NCBI GenBank assembly: GCA_015680685.1
Contig: MNCI01001939.1
Coordinates: 95,727 to 159,726 of the forward strand
Direction: 5' to 3'
Length of the DNA: 64,000 nucleotides
Source of the DNA: Gnetum montanum
Taxonomy: Eukaryota; Streptophyta; Gnetopsida; Gnetales; Gnetaceae
Part shown: positions 21,301-34,439 of the stretch, in pieces
Layout of the letters: the number at the start of each line of letters is the position of its first letter
Numbering within the stretch: the stretch's first letter is position 1
The notes under the pieces: model-generated
What the model was told of the DNA's origin: nothing
The model's input: only the letters and a program-made list of their open reading frames with translations
Databases searched by the model: none
Made by a program: the position numbers and the translations under genes

Positions 21301-23760
21301 TATATTGATTTAGATGTTTCATATAGCTTTACACCTAGAAGAGAATGGTTTTTTGAATTCGATGAAGCTATGTCTACTCCTGTTTTTCTTGGGAAGGATG
21401 AAACTTGTATAGTTAAGGGCTATGGTAAAGTAAAATTGTCCTATAATTGTAGAATAATTATAATTCCTAAAGTATATCATGTCTCCGAGCTCATCAAAAA
21501 CTTATTTTCACTGACTAATTTTGATGATTTTCACTTGTTTGCATTTTTTGGAAATAAGAGATGTAGAATTTTGCAGTGAAAATTTATCATAGCCATAGGA
21601 TATAGAGAAGGAAGTGGGAGACTATACTAGCAAGATGGTGTTATAGTGGCTGATAAAGGTGAAGTCCTTCATGCATGGAAAGAGAACTTCACCATGAATC
21701 TATGGCATAGAAGACTTGGACATGTGTGAGAGAAGTCCATTCAAATTCTCCAAGAAAAAGGTATAAGTAAAGGTAATGCCCAAGATCATTTACCTCCATG
21801 TGAAGATCACTTGAATAGAAAACAACATTGTTTGAGCTTTCCTACAAGTATTCAAAGAGCTAAAAGCACATTGGGTTTAGTTCATAGTGATGTGTTTGGT
21901 CATGTTTCGATAACTTCACTTGCTAGTTCTCAATATTATGTCTTCTTCATATATAATTATTCTGGGAAAGCATGGCTTTACTTCCTAAAATTCAAATATG
22001 AAGTCTTTGATAAATGCAAGGAATATAAAGTTCTTGTTGAGAACCAATCAAACAAAAGAATTAAAGCTCTTAGAATAAATAATGGTAGGAAATTTTGTTC
22101 AAATGAATTAAAGAAATTTTGCAAGACTCATGGTATTTTTAGGTAAAAGAGCATTCCATGCACTCCATAGCAAAATGGAGTTGCAAAATGAATGAATATA
22201 ACACTCTTGGAATGAGCTTGATGTATGTTGAGTGATGCTAGTCTTGAAAAGAAATATGCGAGCTTGCTAATTAATCAATAGAATGCCCTCATCATCACTG
22301 GATGGCAGAATCCTATAAGAGATATGGTCTAGCAAGAAAGTTTCATTAGATCATTTAGGAGTATATGGGAGTATAGTTTATTGTCATGTGCCTAAAGAAT
22401 TTAGGTCTAAATTAGATTATAAATTTAATAAATGTAATTCTTGTTGGATATGGCCATGGGGTAAAAGGATATAAGCTATGGAATCCTTATGATGACAAAA
22501 TTGTTTATAGTACAGATGTGGTGTTTAGGGAATCTTCTTAACCTAATGAAGTTGATGAAGAGATTCCAGAAAAAGCCCACTATAATATTGACCAAGAATC
22601 AATTGCAAAAAAAGTTGATGATGAATCTAATGTCAAGGAAGATCTATCTCAAAAAGATCAATCATTAAGAAGGTCAAGTTAGGTAAGATGAACACTTTAG
22701 TATTTAGATTCATATGTTTTGTGTATTAGTGATGCTCCTCAAACTTATAAAGAAGCTTGCAATTCAAAAGTTAGTGAAGCTTGGAAAATTGCTATTAATG
22801 AGGAAATGTAATCACTAATGAAAAACAAGAAATAACTTGTTGAACTTCCTCAAGAAATCACTAAGCTAAAATGTTGGTTGTCATCTCAATTTGAGATGAA
22901 GAACCTTGGTATCACAAGGAAAATCTTGGACATTAAAATTAAAAGAGATAGAAAAGGTCAAAAGCTATGGCTTGGTCAATCTGCATATGTTAATAAAGCT
23001 AATATGTAGGATTGTAAGCCAATAAACACTCCATTATTTGTGGGCATGAAATTATCCATGGAGCAATGCCTTGAAACAAATGAAAAATGAAGGAAATGAG
23101 CAAAATTCTCTATGCTAATGTTGTAGGCATCCTCATGTATACAATGGTCTCTACTAGGCTTGATATTGCATAGGCAATGGGAACTATAAGCATATTTATA
23201 TTTAATCCTGGTAAGGAACTTGGATGACTATTACAAAAGTTCTTAGCTTTTTTCGATGTACTATTAGTTTTGTCATCTACTATGAGAAAAGTTCCTTTGG
23301 ATAGCATGGCTTTGTGGATGTAGATTGGGGAGGTGATCTAGATCACTGAAAAATCCATAAATAAATATGTTTTTAAAATAAAAAAAGTGTGGTTATTTGG
23401 ATCAACAAGAGACAATGTTATGTTGCATTATCACCAACAAAGATGAGTATGTAGCAGCTTCTCAAGCAAGCAAGGAAGTAGTTTGGCTACAACGATTAGT
23501 CAAAGATTGTGGTCAAAAGCAAAAAAAAGTTAAACATTTTTTATGACAATCAAAGTGCAATCTTCCTATCAAACAATCTTAGGTTCCATGAAAGGATAAA
23601 ACATATTGATATAAACTACCATTTCATTCAAGATCAAATTGAAAAAGTAAGAATTTCTCTGGTAAAGGTTCCTACATTGGAAAACCCAGCAGACATGTTG
23701 ACCAAGGTAATTTTTGTGGACAAGTTCAACTAGTGCAAAAGAGAACTTGGATTAGTAAAT
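21301..23760 (+). pseudogene. Copia protease, integrase and RNase H remnants
   Basis: The protease-like start has DVSYSFTPRREWFFEFD where a DSGAS...H motif is expected. The GAG-pre-integrase block reads NLWHRRLGH. The integrase keeps HSDVFG, but the second acidic position reads NNGRKF in place of DNGGEF. RT is almost entirely deleted: only a tail fragment near 22880 (FEMKNLGITRKILDIKIKRD) remains and the YVDD block is absent. RNase H traces are EYVAASQASKEVVWLQRLV (23439) and HIDINYHFIQDQI...ADMLTK (23600-23707). Confidence 0.82.
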
Positions 23761-23818
23761 TGTGAAATGTAATAGTTTTTCTTAGCCATAATGCCTTAAA
23801 ATAAACAAGTGGGAGAAT

Positions 23819-24344
23819 TGTGGGGTGTGTTGTTAATTTTAAGTATAAGATACCTTCACTTTGTAACAGTTACCATATTGGCAAATCATTCTTGGCATGT
23901 TGGTTGAAAATAACAAAGCCAAAGTATGTAATATGACAAAAGAATATGTAACCATTAACACCTAATTTGGCGATGATTATTTATGGATTAGAACTCCATA
24001 ATTGGGCTTTTACCTAATACATGACATTATGCCCAATATATAAGTGGGTGCTTAGATGGTCTTATCACATCATCATTAGAAAGCAAAGGGTATGTGCATC
24101 AACACCAAAGCAAAGGGTGTATGAAGTAAATTCAAGTTACACTCTCTTCTTCTTGTGTAAGCTTGATTTAAGTTTGTTGTAACTCTCAAAGTAAAAGATT
24201 GGATTTCTAAGGCTTGCTAGGGAACTTATCCAGGATAATTATGTTGTTTGCTTTAAAGTTATTCTCATAATTTCTATTAATTTTTGCTGCTACTACTTTC
24301 TTATTTACATTTCTCCTACTTTAATATTGCATTAAAAATTAACA
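23819..24344 (+). repeat. Copia 3' LTR
   Basis: Begins TGTGGGGTGTGTTG after the polypurine tract and ends TTAAAAATTAACA. It lacks the SINE and so records the ancestral LTR. Confidence 0.9.
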
Positions 24345-24989
24345 GTTTCTAAGATTAAATAAACAAATTGCATAAACTTAACAAGTTAACAGTGCATGTG
24401 CTACCAACAGCAACTGCAGCCCTTATACATAAGAGATATAACCACATATTTTTGTTGTTTGACATAAGAGATATAACTGACCGTCAATTTATATAAATTT
24501 CTCAAGAAGGTGGAGACTTCTCTAAAGTCAATCTGAAATCTTTTTTCCACCTGTAAATAAAGAAAATTGATGTTTTCCAATTAGCTAGTTTGGATTACAG
24601 CTTTGGACATTGACATTTAGTGTTGAAAGTTCCACGCCCTGGGATCAAGAAAGTGGAGACTTCTCTAAAGCCTATCTGAATATTTTTGCGTATGTAAATG
24701 ATGTTCTCCAGTTACCCAGTTTGGACAACGACATTTATACTTGAAAGTTTCACACACGAGGATCTATAATGTTTCTCATACAGCAAAAAAATTTACATTT
24801 ACAGAGAAAAATAAGGGTGGGCAGCAACAAGAATGCTGGACAAGTAACAAATGCAGAAGCAAAAATGGAAGACTTGTTAGGTATTTTCACATTTTCTGAA
24901 TTTACTTGTAAAACGATAACTACAAGGGGAAATGATTAACTTTTGTGTGCAAAATTACAATTTGAGTGGATAAAAAAAAGGATTTTGAC
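24345..24989. other. Intergenic with an imperfect tandem repeat of about 140 bp
   Basis: The block GTGGAGACTTCTCTAAAG occurs at about 24510 and 24651, each followed by related text (TGTTTTCCAATTAGCTAGTTTGG and TGTTCTCCAGTTACCCAGTTTGG). ACATAAGAGATATAAC also occurs twice (24427, 24462). No coding sequence. Confidence 0.6.
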
Positions 24990-25640
24990 TTTGATGAAGT
25001 GCTCATCAATGCGTCAACTGGGCCTTATATGGAGGCCCGTATACGGGGTTGTACTGACGTGGCCCTGTCCACGCATCCTTCAACCTGGCCTCCTTGACGC
25101 ATCTACATGGCCTCGTCCTTGTTTACGTAGAGTTTGTTCTCGCTGTAAATAAGTGTCGTTCCGCCACACTTAGGCATATGTTTGAGTAGTTGTAGCCAGA
25201 CTCTTGCAGATTGTTCTTGCAAGAGTTAGAATATTTTAGAAGTGCCCGTGAGAGAAAGGTGTCTGGCTCTTTATTCGAGCCTTAATGTAGTTGAGCCCAT
25301 TCGCTTAAGCTTTTTAAGTTTTGCAACATTTGTAGCTTTTTAAGCATTTAAATAGTTTAATATTTCTATGCTTTAATAATTCTTTAAGTTATCATTATTG
25401 CTCTTTCCCAACACTTCGCAACCCAGTGATGGTTAACATCTAGTAGCCCAGTGGTCAGGGATGTTCAGAATGTGAATGTGTACGGAAGATAGGATCGGTT
25501 GGGAAGACAACGACGGTTCTAATACAAGGTTTTCCTGGCTAGCTGCGGAATTCGACCAAGTTGTGTGTAAACACCCATGGTGGTGTGTGAACGCCCGTAA
25601 TTCATATGGTTGAACGTATAAACTTATTCAAAATTATCTC
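24990..25640 (+). mobile_element. Divergent solo LTR of the Athila-like lineage
   Basis: In plus sense it follows the same order as the B LTR: a TATA-like TGTAAATAAG at 25145, GGCTCTTTATTCGAGC at 25265 (shared exactly with B), GGGAAGACAACGA at 25510, GCGGAATTCGACC at 25547 and ATTCATATGGTTGAACGTA at 25604. Outer ends are approximate. No gag or PBS adjoins it. Confidence 0.6.
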
Positions 25641-26422
25641 AAATTTTAAGACCAAATTAGCATGGGAAGAATTTCTCTTTTGCCGCCTAATCGTTTCTAT
25701 TGCTCTTTGACGCTTTAAGCACTGCCGTTGTGTAAAATTATACATTCATAGAAAGTTAAACACACACCGGATTTTGCTGTACACAAACCAGATTGAATGC
25801 AATGTCAAACTGTCCAGTACAATTCTATTTGCACGCCACAGTAGGTTGTCAGTAAGTCTGGCCCTTAAAATTTACTATGGAGTTTTTAAGTTGTGACAAT
25901 GACATCTGAATGGTTCTTTCACATAATTTATTATACCATATTTGTTTAGTACAGCTGTGATTGGACTTCGGATACTTCAGGCCATGTACTTGGATTTTCG
26001 CTTAACCAAACCCATCAGGGCTTTTTTCCTGGATTCAAAAGCGTAAGATTTTCAAATAAGAAGAATTGTACACGGGTCCCTGAAGATTTTTTCCAGGCAT
26101 TGTAATAATAATTACAGCTGAAGTGCTTAAGTTAATTCTGGTATATTTAATATAAATTTTAAACGAAAGGTCTTCTATCTTTGAAAGGATGAAAAAATGA
26201 ACTTTTGCTTGTATCCATGGACTAAGAGGTTCACAAAAAGAAACTCAAAGTTCTTTGAAATGAATTAGCTTGAACTGAATTTCGCATAAATAGTGAATCT
26301 CCCCTATAGATTTAGGAATCTATAGATTCCTATATCTCTCAAACCTCCTATTCATCTATAATAAAGAGGTTACAAAAGATTGAATTTATAAGCTATTGCA
26401 CAAAAGGTACAGCCAATTGGCA
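25641..26422. other. Intergenic, no gene seen
   Basis: 3' flank of the LRR pseudogene on the minus strand. It holds only the 20-bp palindrome at 26313-26332. Confidence 0.6.
26313..26332. repeat. Perfect 20-bp palindrome
   Basis: TAGGAATCTATAGATTCCTA is its own reverse complement. It lies about 90 bp beyond the stop of the LRR pseudogene. It is too short and AU-rich to call a terminator in a plant. Confidence 0.85.
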
Positions 26423-28627
26423 TTAGATTCCTAGGAAGCCAAAGAACATTTGGAAAGGCTCCCATAAAAAGTAAAGAGCCCAAGTCCCACCAAATGCAAG
26501 TTCAAATCCCAAACCCAATGCAATCATAGACATCTTATCTTCTAACTTATCAATCCATGTCTTCTGTACCTGTTCTTGCTCTGTATTTCTTCCACCTTTG
26601 AGATGCTCTTTTACTTGACATGCATGCTGGGGAGAATAGCCACAAAGGCATTTATTCCCCTGAAAACAAGTTTCATTGTTTTCATCAAATGTGTTGAATT
26701 GATACCAGTTTGAGTGCTTCCAAACAGAAGATTATTAGATACATTGAATGAAATCAGAAATGTCAACTTAAGAAACTCTGAAAGAATGCCTCCTGTCAAT
26801 TGTTGGAGTTCAAGTCAAGCTCTTCTAGATTGCTCATGTTTGAGATGCTTGATGGTATTTTCCCTTCTAACATATTGTGCGAGAAATTCAAGAGTCTCAA
26901 CCCATTCAGCATTCCAATAGAATCGGAAATTTGTTCTTTTAAATTATTGTTTGAGAGATCAATCACACGGTTGCCCCAGGGCATCCCTCGCCTGGGAAGT
27001 TCCAAACCCTTTTCCATCAACATTATATCTGCATATAAAGTCTCCTTCTCCAGTGTTACCGAAAGAGAATCCATAAAAGTCAGATTTGGATACAAAGTGA
27101 ATCCTGCCAGTCTTTTGAAATTGTCTAGAATTCTAACTTGGAATTTATTGTTGGACAAATCTAAAACAAGAAAATTTGTCAGATTGGATATCCAGTGTGG
27201 AATGAACCCCTCGAAATTGTTAACACCCAAGTCTAATATCATCATATACTGCATTCTGCTTATATAATTTGGCAGCTGACCAGATAACCTGTTCCTTCTG
27301 AAATCCAAAAGGTACATTTTTGTACAGTGCCCCAGAGACTCTGGCAAAGGGCCTGAGAAATTATTAGAATGGGCAGTAATCATTTGCAGGGAAGACGGTA
27401 ATTCAGCTTCCAATTCCCAATTCAAGGAATTGTTGAACAATATTAAATGCTTCAAGTTTTTTAAATTGCCGAGGCTGGGAAGGTTTCCCTTGAAGCCATT
27501 TGAAGCCAAATCTAAAGTTTCCAGGGCAACAAGATTCGGGATTATATTAGCAAGTTCTCCCTTAAGACCGTTACCCTGAATTTCCAAATCTTGCAGCTGT
27601 GTCATGTTAGCCATGCATTGAGGAATTTGGCCACCCACTTCGGTGTGATATAATACCAAGTTGGTAAGCTTGGTCAAACTGCAAAGCTCTTTAGGGATGC
27701 CGCCACCACCACCAACTTTCCCAGACAATGAAAGATGTTGCAGAGATTGCATATACCTTATTTCTGATGGTATCTGACCACTGAAATTGCTTACTCTCAA
27801 GGACAGATTTCATCTTTGTGAGTTTCCAGAGCTTTGGTAGCTGCAGAATACCAATGAGGTTCCTCCCACCCACATTCAGCCATGTGAGCATGGTGAGGTT
27901 TTCAAACTTAGTGGGTAAACTGCCCACCAAATTATCTCCACTAATACCAAGTTGCTTCAGCTGACTGGGTTTTCCTAAATCTGGTGGAATGATGCCTGTG
28001 AAGTTATCATTTTCTGCTCCTCCTAATCTTAGATGCTGAAGGTGAGAGAGATTGCCCAAGAAAGAAGGAATGCTACATGAGTAGGCATTGTATTGCAAAC
28101 TTAAGAATCTCAGCTCAGTGCATTTCCCCAAGCATTGAGGAAGCTCACCGACCAAGTTATTATGGCCGAGATGAAGCTTTTCAAAAGATGTGACATTAGC
28201 TATTGAACAGGGGATGTGACCTGACAAGCTGTTATGCTGTCAATATAATCTCACAAGAGAACTGCATCTACCCAAGCATGGAGGAATGCCACCCACAAGG
28301 AAATTATGAGAAAGATCAAGAATACGGAGGGGGGTGAGATTGCAAAGAGAATGAGAGAGGACTCCTGCCAGTTCAGCATCCTCTAGATTCAAAGAAATCA
28401 CAGAAAAAGGAGGGCCAGAAGTGCATGAGACACCATACCATGAGAGTTTTGCAGACTCCAATTGGCCAAAATTCCATGCGGATCCTTTGTAATTTTGGAT
28501 TTGAACGACAGCAGCAACTTTACTTATGTGCCTATTTTTGCATCTTCTTGAGGATAATTAAAGACCTGGCATATGAAACAGCCCAGGCATAAGCACATAG
28601 GAAGAATAACACACTTAGCCCTTTCAT
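26423..28627 (-). pseudogene. LRR receptor-like protein (RLP) pseudogene
   Basis: Starts with a signal peptide (MKGLSVLFFLCAYAWAVSYA). LRRNT-type text follows (LLLSFKSKITKDPHGILANW, then SWYGVSCTSG) and then many plant LRRs of the LxxLxLxxNxLxGxIP type. The C-terminal end has GTQFNTFDENNETCFQG...CLCGYSP, an acidic/basic spacer and a hydrophobic segment (ALGLGFELAFGGTWALYFLW), ending FFGFLGI-stop with no kinase. This is the layout of an RLP, a plasma-membrane receptor class used in defence and development. It is broken by a frameshift and stop after the signal peptide (near 28535), a frameshift near 28440, a stop near 28239, a frameshift near 27800 and frame changes near 26800 and 26690. The LRR run 26796-27800 is still open for 334 codons, so inactivation looks fairly recent. 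Confidence 0.88.
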
Positions 28628-29663
28628 TCTGCTTTAAACTTGCATAGATTCAGCAGAGCCTGCACATTCTGCTGTGTTATACAGAGTTTATCCATGGGAA
28701 TTCCTGCAAATTTATCTGATAAGAGTCTATGGTGGACCAAATCGTGGTCGTTAGATCCCTCCACCCGAGGTGCCATACTTGACCCAAGCAGAAATTCTAT
28801 TTGTTACATGTGCATTGAAGGCAAATCATCCAAACCAAACTTGTAGATAGGCATGTTGAACCAGTAAAATATTGAAGTGGGTCCCTCCTTTTTTGGTGGT
28901 GCATATCACACTTCTGGGGTAAGAGTACACATTGTGTACAGCAGTTAAGTTAAGACCGATAAAGTTAGGCTATGAATTACCTTTTTACTTGCTGATTTTT
29001 CTTTTCTTTAGTGTGAACGCAAGAAAAAAAAAATATCTGAGCCACTTGGGAGTGGGAAGGCAACCACTAGAAAAAAACCTCAAGTGGGTTAAAAACTAGA
29101 AACAAATTTTTGTACTTTGCAAAATTATTATTATTACTACATACAATTATTTTAAGACATAGATATCATATGAATTAATATGTATTGAACACTATATTTC
29201 TCATGTCACCCATGGGGCCTAAATGAAGTATGAACTTTTTATAGATATTTCCTCTAAACTATTTTAAGAGTTGATTCTTCTAAATTTTATAAAGGTTACC
29301 CCATGTGATTGAAATAAGGCTAGGGCGATTATGATAATCATGGTAAGTTTTTTTTAATGCATTGTAATAAATGTAAGAATAATTCAATATTAAAATAGCT
29401 CAACATCAATGTGAAATATTATTTGACTTGTTAGAAAACCTTGGGCAGGTGTGATTCCTAACAAGATGGTTATTGACACAACCAAACGTAAAAAAATAGT
29501 TTTATCGACCAATTTAATGTTAGGTTTTTTTATATTATTAAAATATGCATGCATGTTTTAGATGCATCTCATATTGATTAAGCAACCGTTATTTGAGTCT
29601 ATTACCTTCTTTGTCGGTAATTGAGGTTAATTTCTAATTCAAGTTTAGATGTATCTTGAAAAC
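28628..29663. other. Intergenic, no gene seen
   Basis: Upstream of the LRR pseudogene. AT-rich; no coding region, clear TATA box or repeat that I can support. Confidence 0.55.
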
Positions 29664-31343
29664 TATTGAGGCCAACATTGCCCATGCTAAGCACGAGGCC
29701 ATGATCAACAATGTCTAGGTTAGAAGATGCAATTGAAATTATGGTGCATGTTGTGAAAACCAAAGAGAGGTTTGGCATAGCTAGTCAAGAAGCTAATGAA
29801 GAAAAGAGAAGATTGGAAGAAATGCTTAAAGAAGTTGGATGGCAAATCACTAGAAACACTGATCAATTCAAATGTTAGCAAGCCTCGACTGGAGTTTTAT
29901 AAATGGACAAAAAAAAAAAGAAGGAATAGCTTGTATGATTGCTCACTAGTTTTTTTGTGTGTCCAATTATAGGTTTACTACCAGATTCTTGGATAAAATA
30001 CAAAAAACAACAGCATATATAGTAAATTGTATTTTTCTTTTTTAAAAATCCTAAAATGCAGGGATAATTTTAGCTTGTTGTAGGTATTTGTGGCCCTTGC
30101 AAGCAATTTTGATGGGAGGGTTGGAAAATATGGTCGTCAGACTGTAGATGAGTGGCATTAACACATAGGGGAGATGAAATGAGCGTAATTGTTGGGTGGT
30201 GGGTGAGACATGGTAGCTGACGTGCGATGGTGGGAGTTGGGAGTTATGCAGGAGTGGGTAGTGGGCATTTAAACTATCCAACGGGGGGCTATAAAGGCAT
30301 CAAGGGGGCATTAGAACTGGGGAGAATGGGATTGAGGGGACTCCCCTTCAGAAGTAGCAACAATGCACCAGTGGACATCATCGACAACCTTTTCATCATG
30401 CATTGTAGTTGTGGCAACGGTGAGGTGATAGAAAGATGCAAAGTGACACACAATGCTAGTAGACTGTGGTAGCTTCTAGCTTTCAATAGTCACGTCATTA
30501 GCTAAAAATGTCCATAGCAAGAGGCATGTGCAGCGAAACACCCTGCAAGTGGCACATGATGGCACCGCTTGGTAGCATTAGTTGATGGTAGTTGCTGCTA
30601 CACATGTGCAGCAAGGCTAGCAATGTGGCGCGTGTGCATGGCAAGGGCATGTTTAGGAGGACGTAATGGTAGTTAATGGTAGGGTTCTCTTTTCTCTCTT
30701 TTCTCAGTAGAGGTAGGCACGTGTAGACAAAGTGTGGCATCAAAGCTGCAGTGACAACATGGCAGCATTAGCAGCAAGAGGATGCAACTACAAATGATAG
30801 TGTCTCTCTCCATTATAGGGCATGTGACTATAGTTAGCAGGCTCTCTCTCAGCTAGTGATGCATGCATGGCAGATGATGGCAGTAGTGGGGACAAGGAGT
30901 GGCAACACATTCACACAATGAGAACAATCTCACTCCCTCTTCCAAAGTTGTAGGCACAAGGTGGATGGCTACTGCAAGTGATCTCTCTCTCCTTCCTTTC
31001 ACTATCTCTCTCCCTCTCCCTCTTTAGTGGTGGTTGGGGTTTTCTTGCCTAGTGGTGGGAACCTACGACAATGATGGACCAATAGCAATAGTAGGGGAGC
31101 AAGGAAAATGTACCTTTTTTCGTTAACTATTGTATTTGCATTAAGTTTTGGAATTCAAAACTGTTGTTAATTCAAATTCTCCAACTTTCACTTCCCTTTA
31201 CCTTTTTTGCAATGTCACATAAACCTTCTCCAATTGAGACTATTCTTGGGTCTCCGTACCCATACGAGAGGTGCTTTAGGCAATAGTCTCTTCAAACAAT
31301 TTTTTTCCTAGGTGTTGGTGTGTCCAAAATTTATGCATCAACA
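29664..31343 (+). repeat. Element C 5' LTR
   Basis: Begins TATTGAGGCCAACATTGCC and ends TTTATGCATCAACA. It is alignable throughout with 36173-37852. Short open frames inside it recur in both LTRs only because the LTRs are copies. Confidence 0.9.
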
Positions 31344-31349
31344 CCTTTT

Positions 31350-31368
31350 TGGTGCTAAAAGGAGAACC
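31350..31368 (+). promoter_or_regulatory. Primer binding site of element C
   Basis: TGGTGCTAAAAGGAGAACC just inside the 5' LTR. It matches the PBS-like site of element A (TGGCGCTAGAAGGAGGGCC, 53480-53498) at 15 of 19 positions. I cannot assign the tRNA. Confidence 0.65.
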
Positions 31369-32039
31369 ATTTTTTCAATTTTTTATTTTCTTATATCAGT
31401 TTCTTTTACCATTTTTCTTGTACCTATTTCATTTCTTGATTTTGTTTCAGAACTTGTTAAATTTTTTTTTGCTAAAATCTCTATTTTCGGCCCTTGTTTC
31501 AAAAAATCTTTTTAAAGAATTTTCAAGCCCTTTATTTTTTGATCTCAAAATTTCATTTTCTAAAAATTTTTAGGTCTCATCACCCATTTTTTAATCTTTT
31601 CTTAAAAACCCTCATTTCTAGTTCCATTTTCGAATTTGTGTTTTAGTGGTCCTTACTTGAGTCTTAACTTTGGTAAGGTGGTTTTATTTAATTATTCAAT
31701 TTTAAATTTATTTTTTTGAAATTTTTCATTTTACTATTTTCCTTTTAAATTATACAAATATTGCAATTTCATACATTTATTTTTTCTTTTAAACAAATAT
31801 TTTTTATAAAATACCATATTTTAGTATTTTTTTCTTTGTCAAAAAATATGTTTATTATTGTAATATTTATTTTTTTAATTAATTTTATAGCTTTATTTTA
31901 ATATTTATATTTTGTAATTTTTTGTTTTATGAGTCAACTTGCCTCTACCCATAACCAACCAACTACTTGTTACTTTACATTGAGGAAACAATAAACTTCA
32001 TGTTTCCCAAGTTCTTCTATTTCTAGGAGAACTCAGACT

Positions 32040-33600
32040 AAGATGGTAACCATTCAACCCCCATCTCCCTTGGTGAGCAATCCCTTTAACTTTACTAACT
32101 ATCATGACATCCCAAAATCCTTCTAGAACATAAACTTATTATTTAATCCCACAACCCCTGCTAGTGATGCCCACCAACACATACAATGTTTTAAAACCTT
32201 ATTAGGGATCCATACCATTATATAAAATAACATAGTATGTAGGGTATTTGTGACAACTTTTAGGAGCAAAGCCATCTAATGGTTTTTGATTCTTCCTAAT
32301 GTTTCCATTGACTCTTGGAAGGAGTTTAAAAATAAGTTTCTAATTCAATTCGACAAGTTCACAAGCCATGCCATAGTGTCAAGTAACTTCACAAGTTTAA
32401 GAAAGCTACATGGGGAAAATGTTCAGGACTACAACTTATGATTTCTTTATCAACTTGCCTATGTGTCAAATGAGATGTGTCCACAACTTGATGACATCCT
32501 TAATTTTTATTTGTCCACCACTGACCCATTCTTTGCCTATGCCATCAAATATGGTTCCAACATAATGGAAATATAGGAAGTGATGGCTAAAGTCATGGAG
32601 TTAGAACAAATTACTCTCATGAATAGTATTCAAAACCAGTTTGGGATGATGAGCATTAGTAATCCTATGCAATCTAACCCTCTACCTCTACCAACTTTTC
32701 CAATGACCAATACCATATTTCAAATTCCCACTTCCTTTCAATTGACTCAACCTTCGAATAATTATTTTCAAGGTCCCATATCTTCTTCATTTTTGCCATC
32801 TAACACTAGTTTGAATGATGACCAATTGAAAGCCTTAATTTAATTCATCATAAACCCAAACAGGATATCTAATCCTATCGAACCCCCAACTCAGACTCAA
32901 AACCAAATGACCTAGATATTAACTTCACTACAGAAACTCTCAAACGAAGTAGAATTAAAGTGGAACAACAACAAAGGTCCTATACAATCGAAAAAGCCAA
33001 GTTCATTAGTTAATGATGATTACTATCATCTCCATAACATGAGGTAACATTCTGAGAGGACTTGTCCTCAATTCTTAGCATTATATGATGACAATGTCCA
33101 AAGTCACAAAATGGGAAACTTCCTATTATGGTCCTTAATGTACCCCATGAAATAGAAAATGAAGTGGTTTCCTCATTAGAACAAGTTATGGTAATTGATC
33201 CCAACCCACATAACACTCACTACCGTAGACTTAGTGACATTGTGAATATCACACAACCACAAATTAGGAATAATCCTTATACACCCCCCAAACATAAGAG
33301 TTCCTAGTCAAAACGATACAAACAACCAAAGCAGGCCATCTCAAGTAAATGACCCACAATGACCAAAATCCCCTTCTCTACCTAGAAGAACCCCACCTTA
33401 ATAGGAAGCCAAAGACATACATAATACTTATGATCTAGTTGAGGATTTGAAAAGGGTTAAAGCTAACATTTCAATGTATGATCTTTTACACTTTAATGAA
33501 ATGAAAGAGGTGATTCAGAATCTAGTTCATACACCTCAATCCAGAAAAGAAAAATCCCCAATCCTCGAAAGGCAAGCTCACTTTGCAGAAAGTCCTAACA
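32040..33600 (+). pseudogene. Element C Gag remnant
   Basis: In plus frames with stops: DAHQHIQCFKTLLGIHTI, then VCRVFVTTFRSKAI and SIDSWKEFKNKFLIQFDKF, which follow the plant Ty3/gypsy retrotransposon Gag pattern (Phe-x-x-x-Leu...Ala-x-x-Trp-x-x-Leu-Pro...Ser-Trp-x-x-Phe). A Pro/Gln-rich segment (32700-32840) follows. Confidence 0.75.
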
Positions 33601-33629
33601 CACTATTAGTATAGAACACAAACAATTCC

Positions 33630-34063
33630 ATGTCAAGCAAGAAAGAGCAACCTCCTTTCCTAACAACATTGATTATTTTAGAAAAGAACATTCATAATTA
33701 TTTAATGGATTTTGGAGTAATTGTTAGTGTCATGCCACTTGAGGTATGTAAGACTTTAGGAGCACGGATGCTACCACAAATGAAAAGTGTGATTCAACTC
33801 AATGGGNAAGCACGGATGCTACCACAAATGAAAAGTGTGATTCAACTCAATGGGTCTAACGTACTTGTAGTAGGATCATTAAAAGGAGTGAAAGTACAAC
33901 TTAAACAATACCTTACATTTACATGTTACATAGATATCTTAGTAGTTGACATGTCACCCACTTATGGTGTGCTCTTATCTAGGACTTTTGAAGCCAAGTT
34001 TGGGGGCTTCTTTAAGTCAAATTTCTTAGAACTATTAATCCCTATTAAAGGGAAATTTGAATA
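33630..34063 (+). pseudogene. Element C aspartic protease remnant
   Basis: YLMDFGVIVSVMPLEVCKTL is the protease active-site region, with the expected DSG reading DFG. DMSPTYGVLLSRTFEAKFGG is the typical C-terminal ILGR-type region. A single N at 33807 separates two copies of one stretch of about 44 bp (33761-33806 and 33808-33854), probably a gap-joining artefact. Confidence 0.75.
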
Positions 34064-34439
34064 AATGGTCATACCAAGAGAACCTTTTTAGAAACAAGTA
34101 GTTACAAACTCTAATCAACAAAATCAATCTTTGGAAAATCAAAACACTAATCTTTATGTTAGAGTTATTGAGGTTGAGCATGGTGAACATGTCATAAATG
34201 ACCATGTGAGTCCTTATTCTCATACAAATTCCACCCAACCCTATGAAACTTCTAAAGAAGGTAAAGAAATCTATGAAGACATCTTGCCTCATAATCAATG
34301 TGATGGAAAGGAATTTCTTCTAGATGACCTGCTACCTTTAGGAGAGGACAAAGACATAAATAAGACCCTATCCCTTAGAACATTAGAAGGTGCGAAAATT
34401 TTAACAACATACCCATTGAACATGTTCCTAAAGAAGTTA

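Larger units (their letters stand above)
19684..24344 (+). mobile_element. Fossil Ty1/copia retrotransposon
   Basis: Direct LTRs at 19684-20363 and 23819-24344 flank degenerate gag-pol. Target-site duplications are GTTTT (19679-19683) and GTTTC (24345-24349). A degenerate initiator-Met PBS (ATGATATTAGAGTC, about 20365) follows the 5' LTR. The copia-type polypurine tract AAGTGGGAGAATTG (23808-23820) precedes the 3' LTR. Numerous stops and a large deletion in RT make it non-autonomous. The 5' LTR is longer only because a SINE sits in it. Confidence 0.9.

Noticed and set aside
26800-27267. 155-codon open frame antisense to the LRR pseudogene
   Set aside because: It is the shadow of LRR coding sequence on the other strand and has no domain of its own.
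30227-30472. Gly-rich 81-codon frame recurring at 36754
   Set aside because: Both copies lie at the same place in the two LTRs of element C; the repetition reflects LTR duplication, not a gene family.
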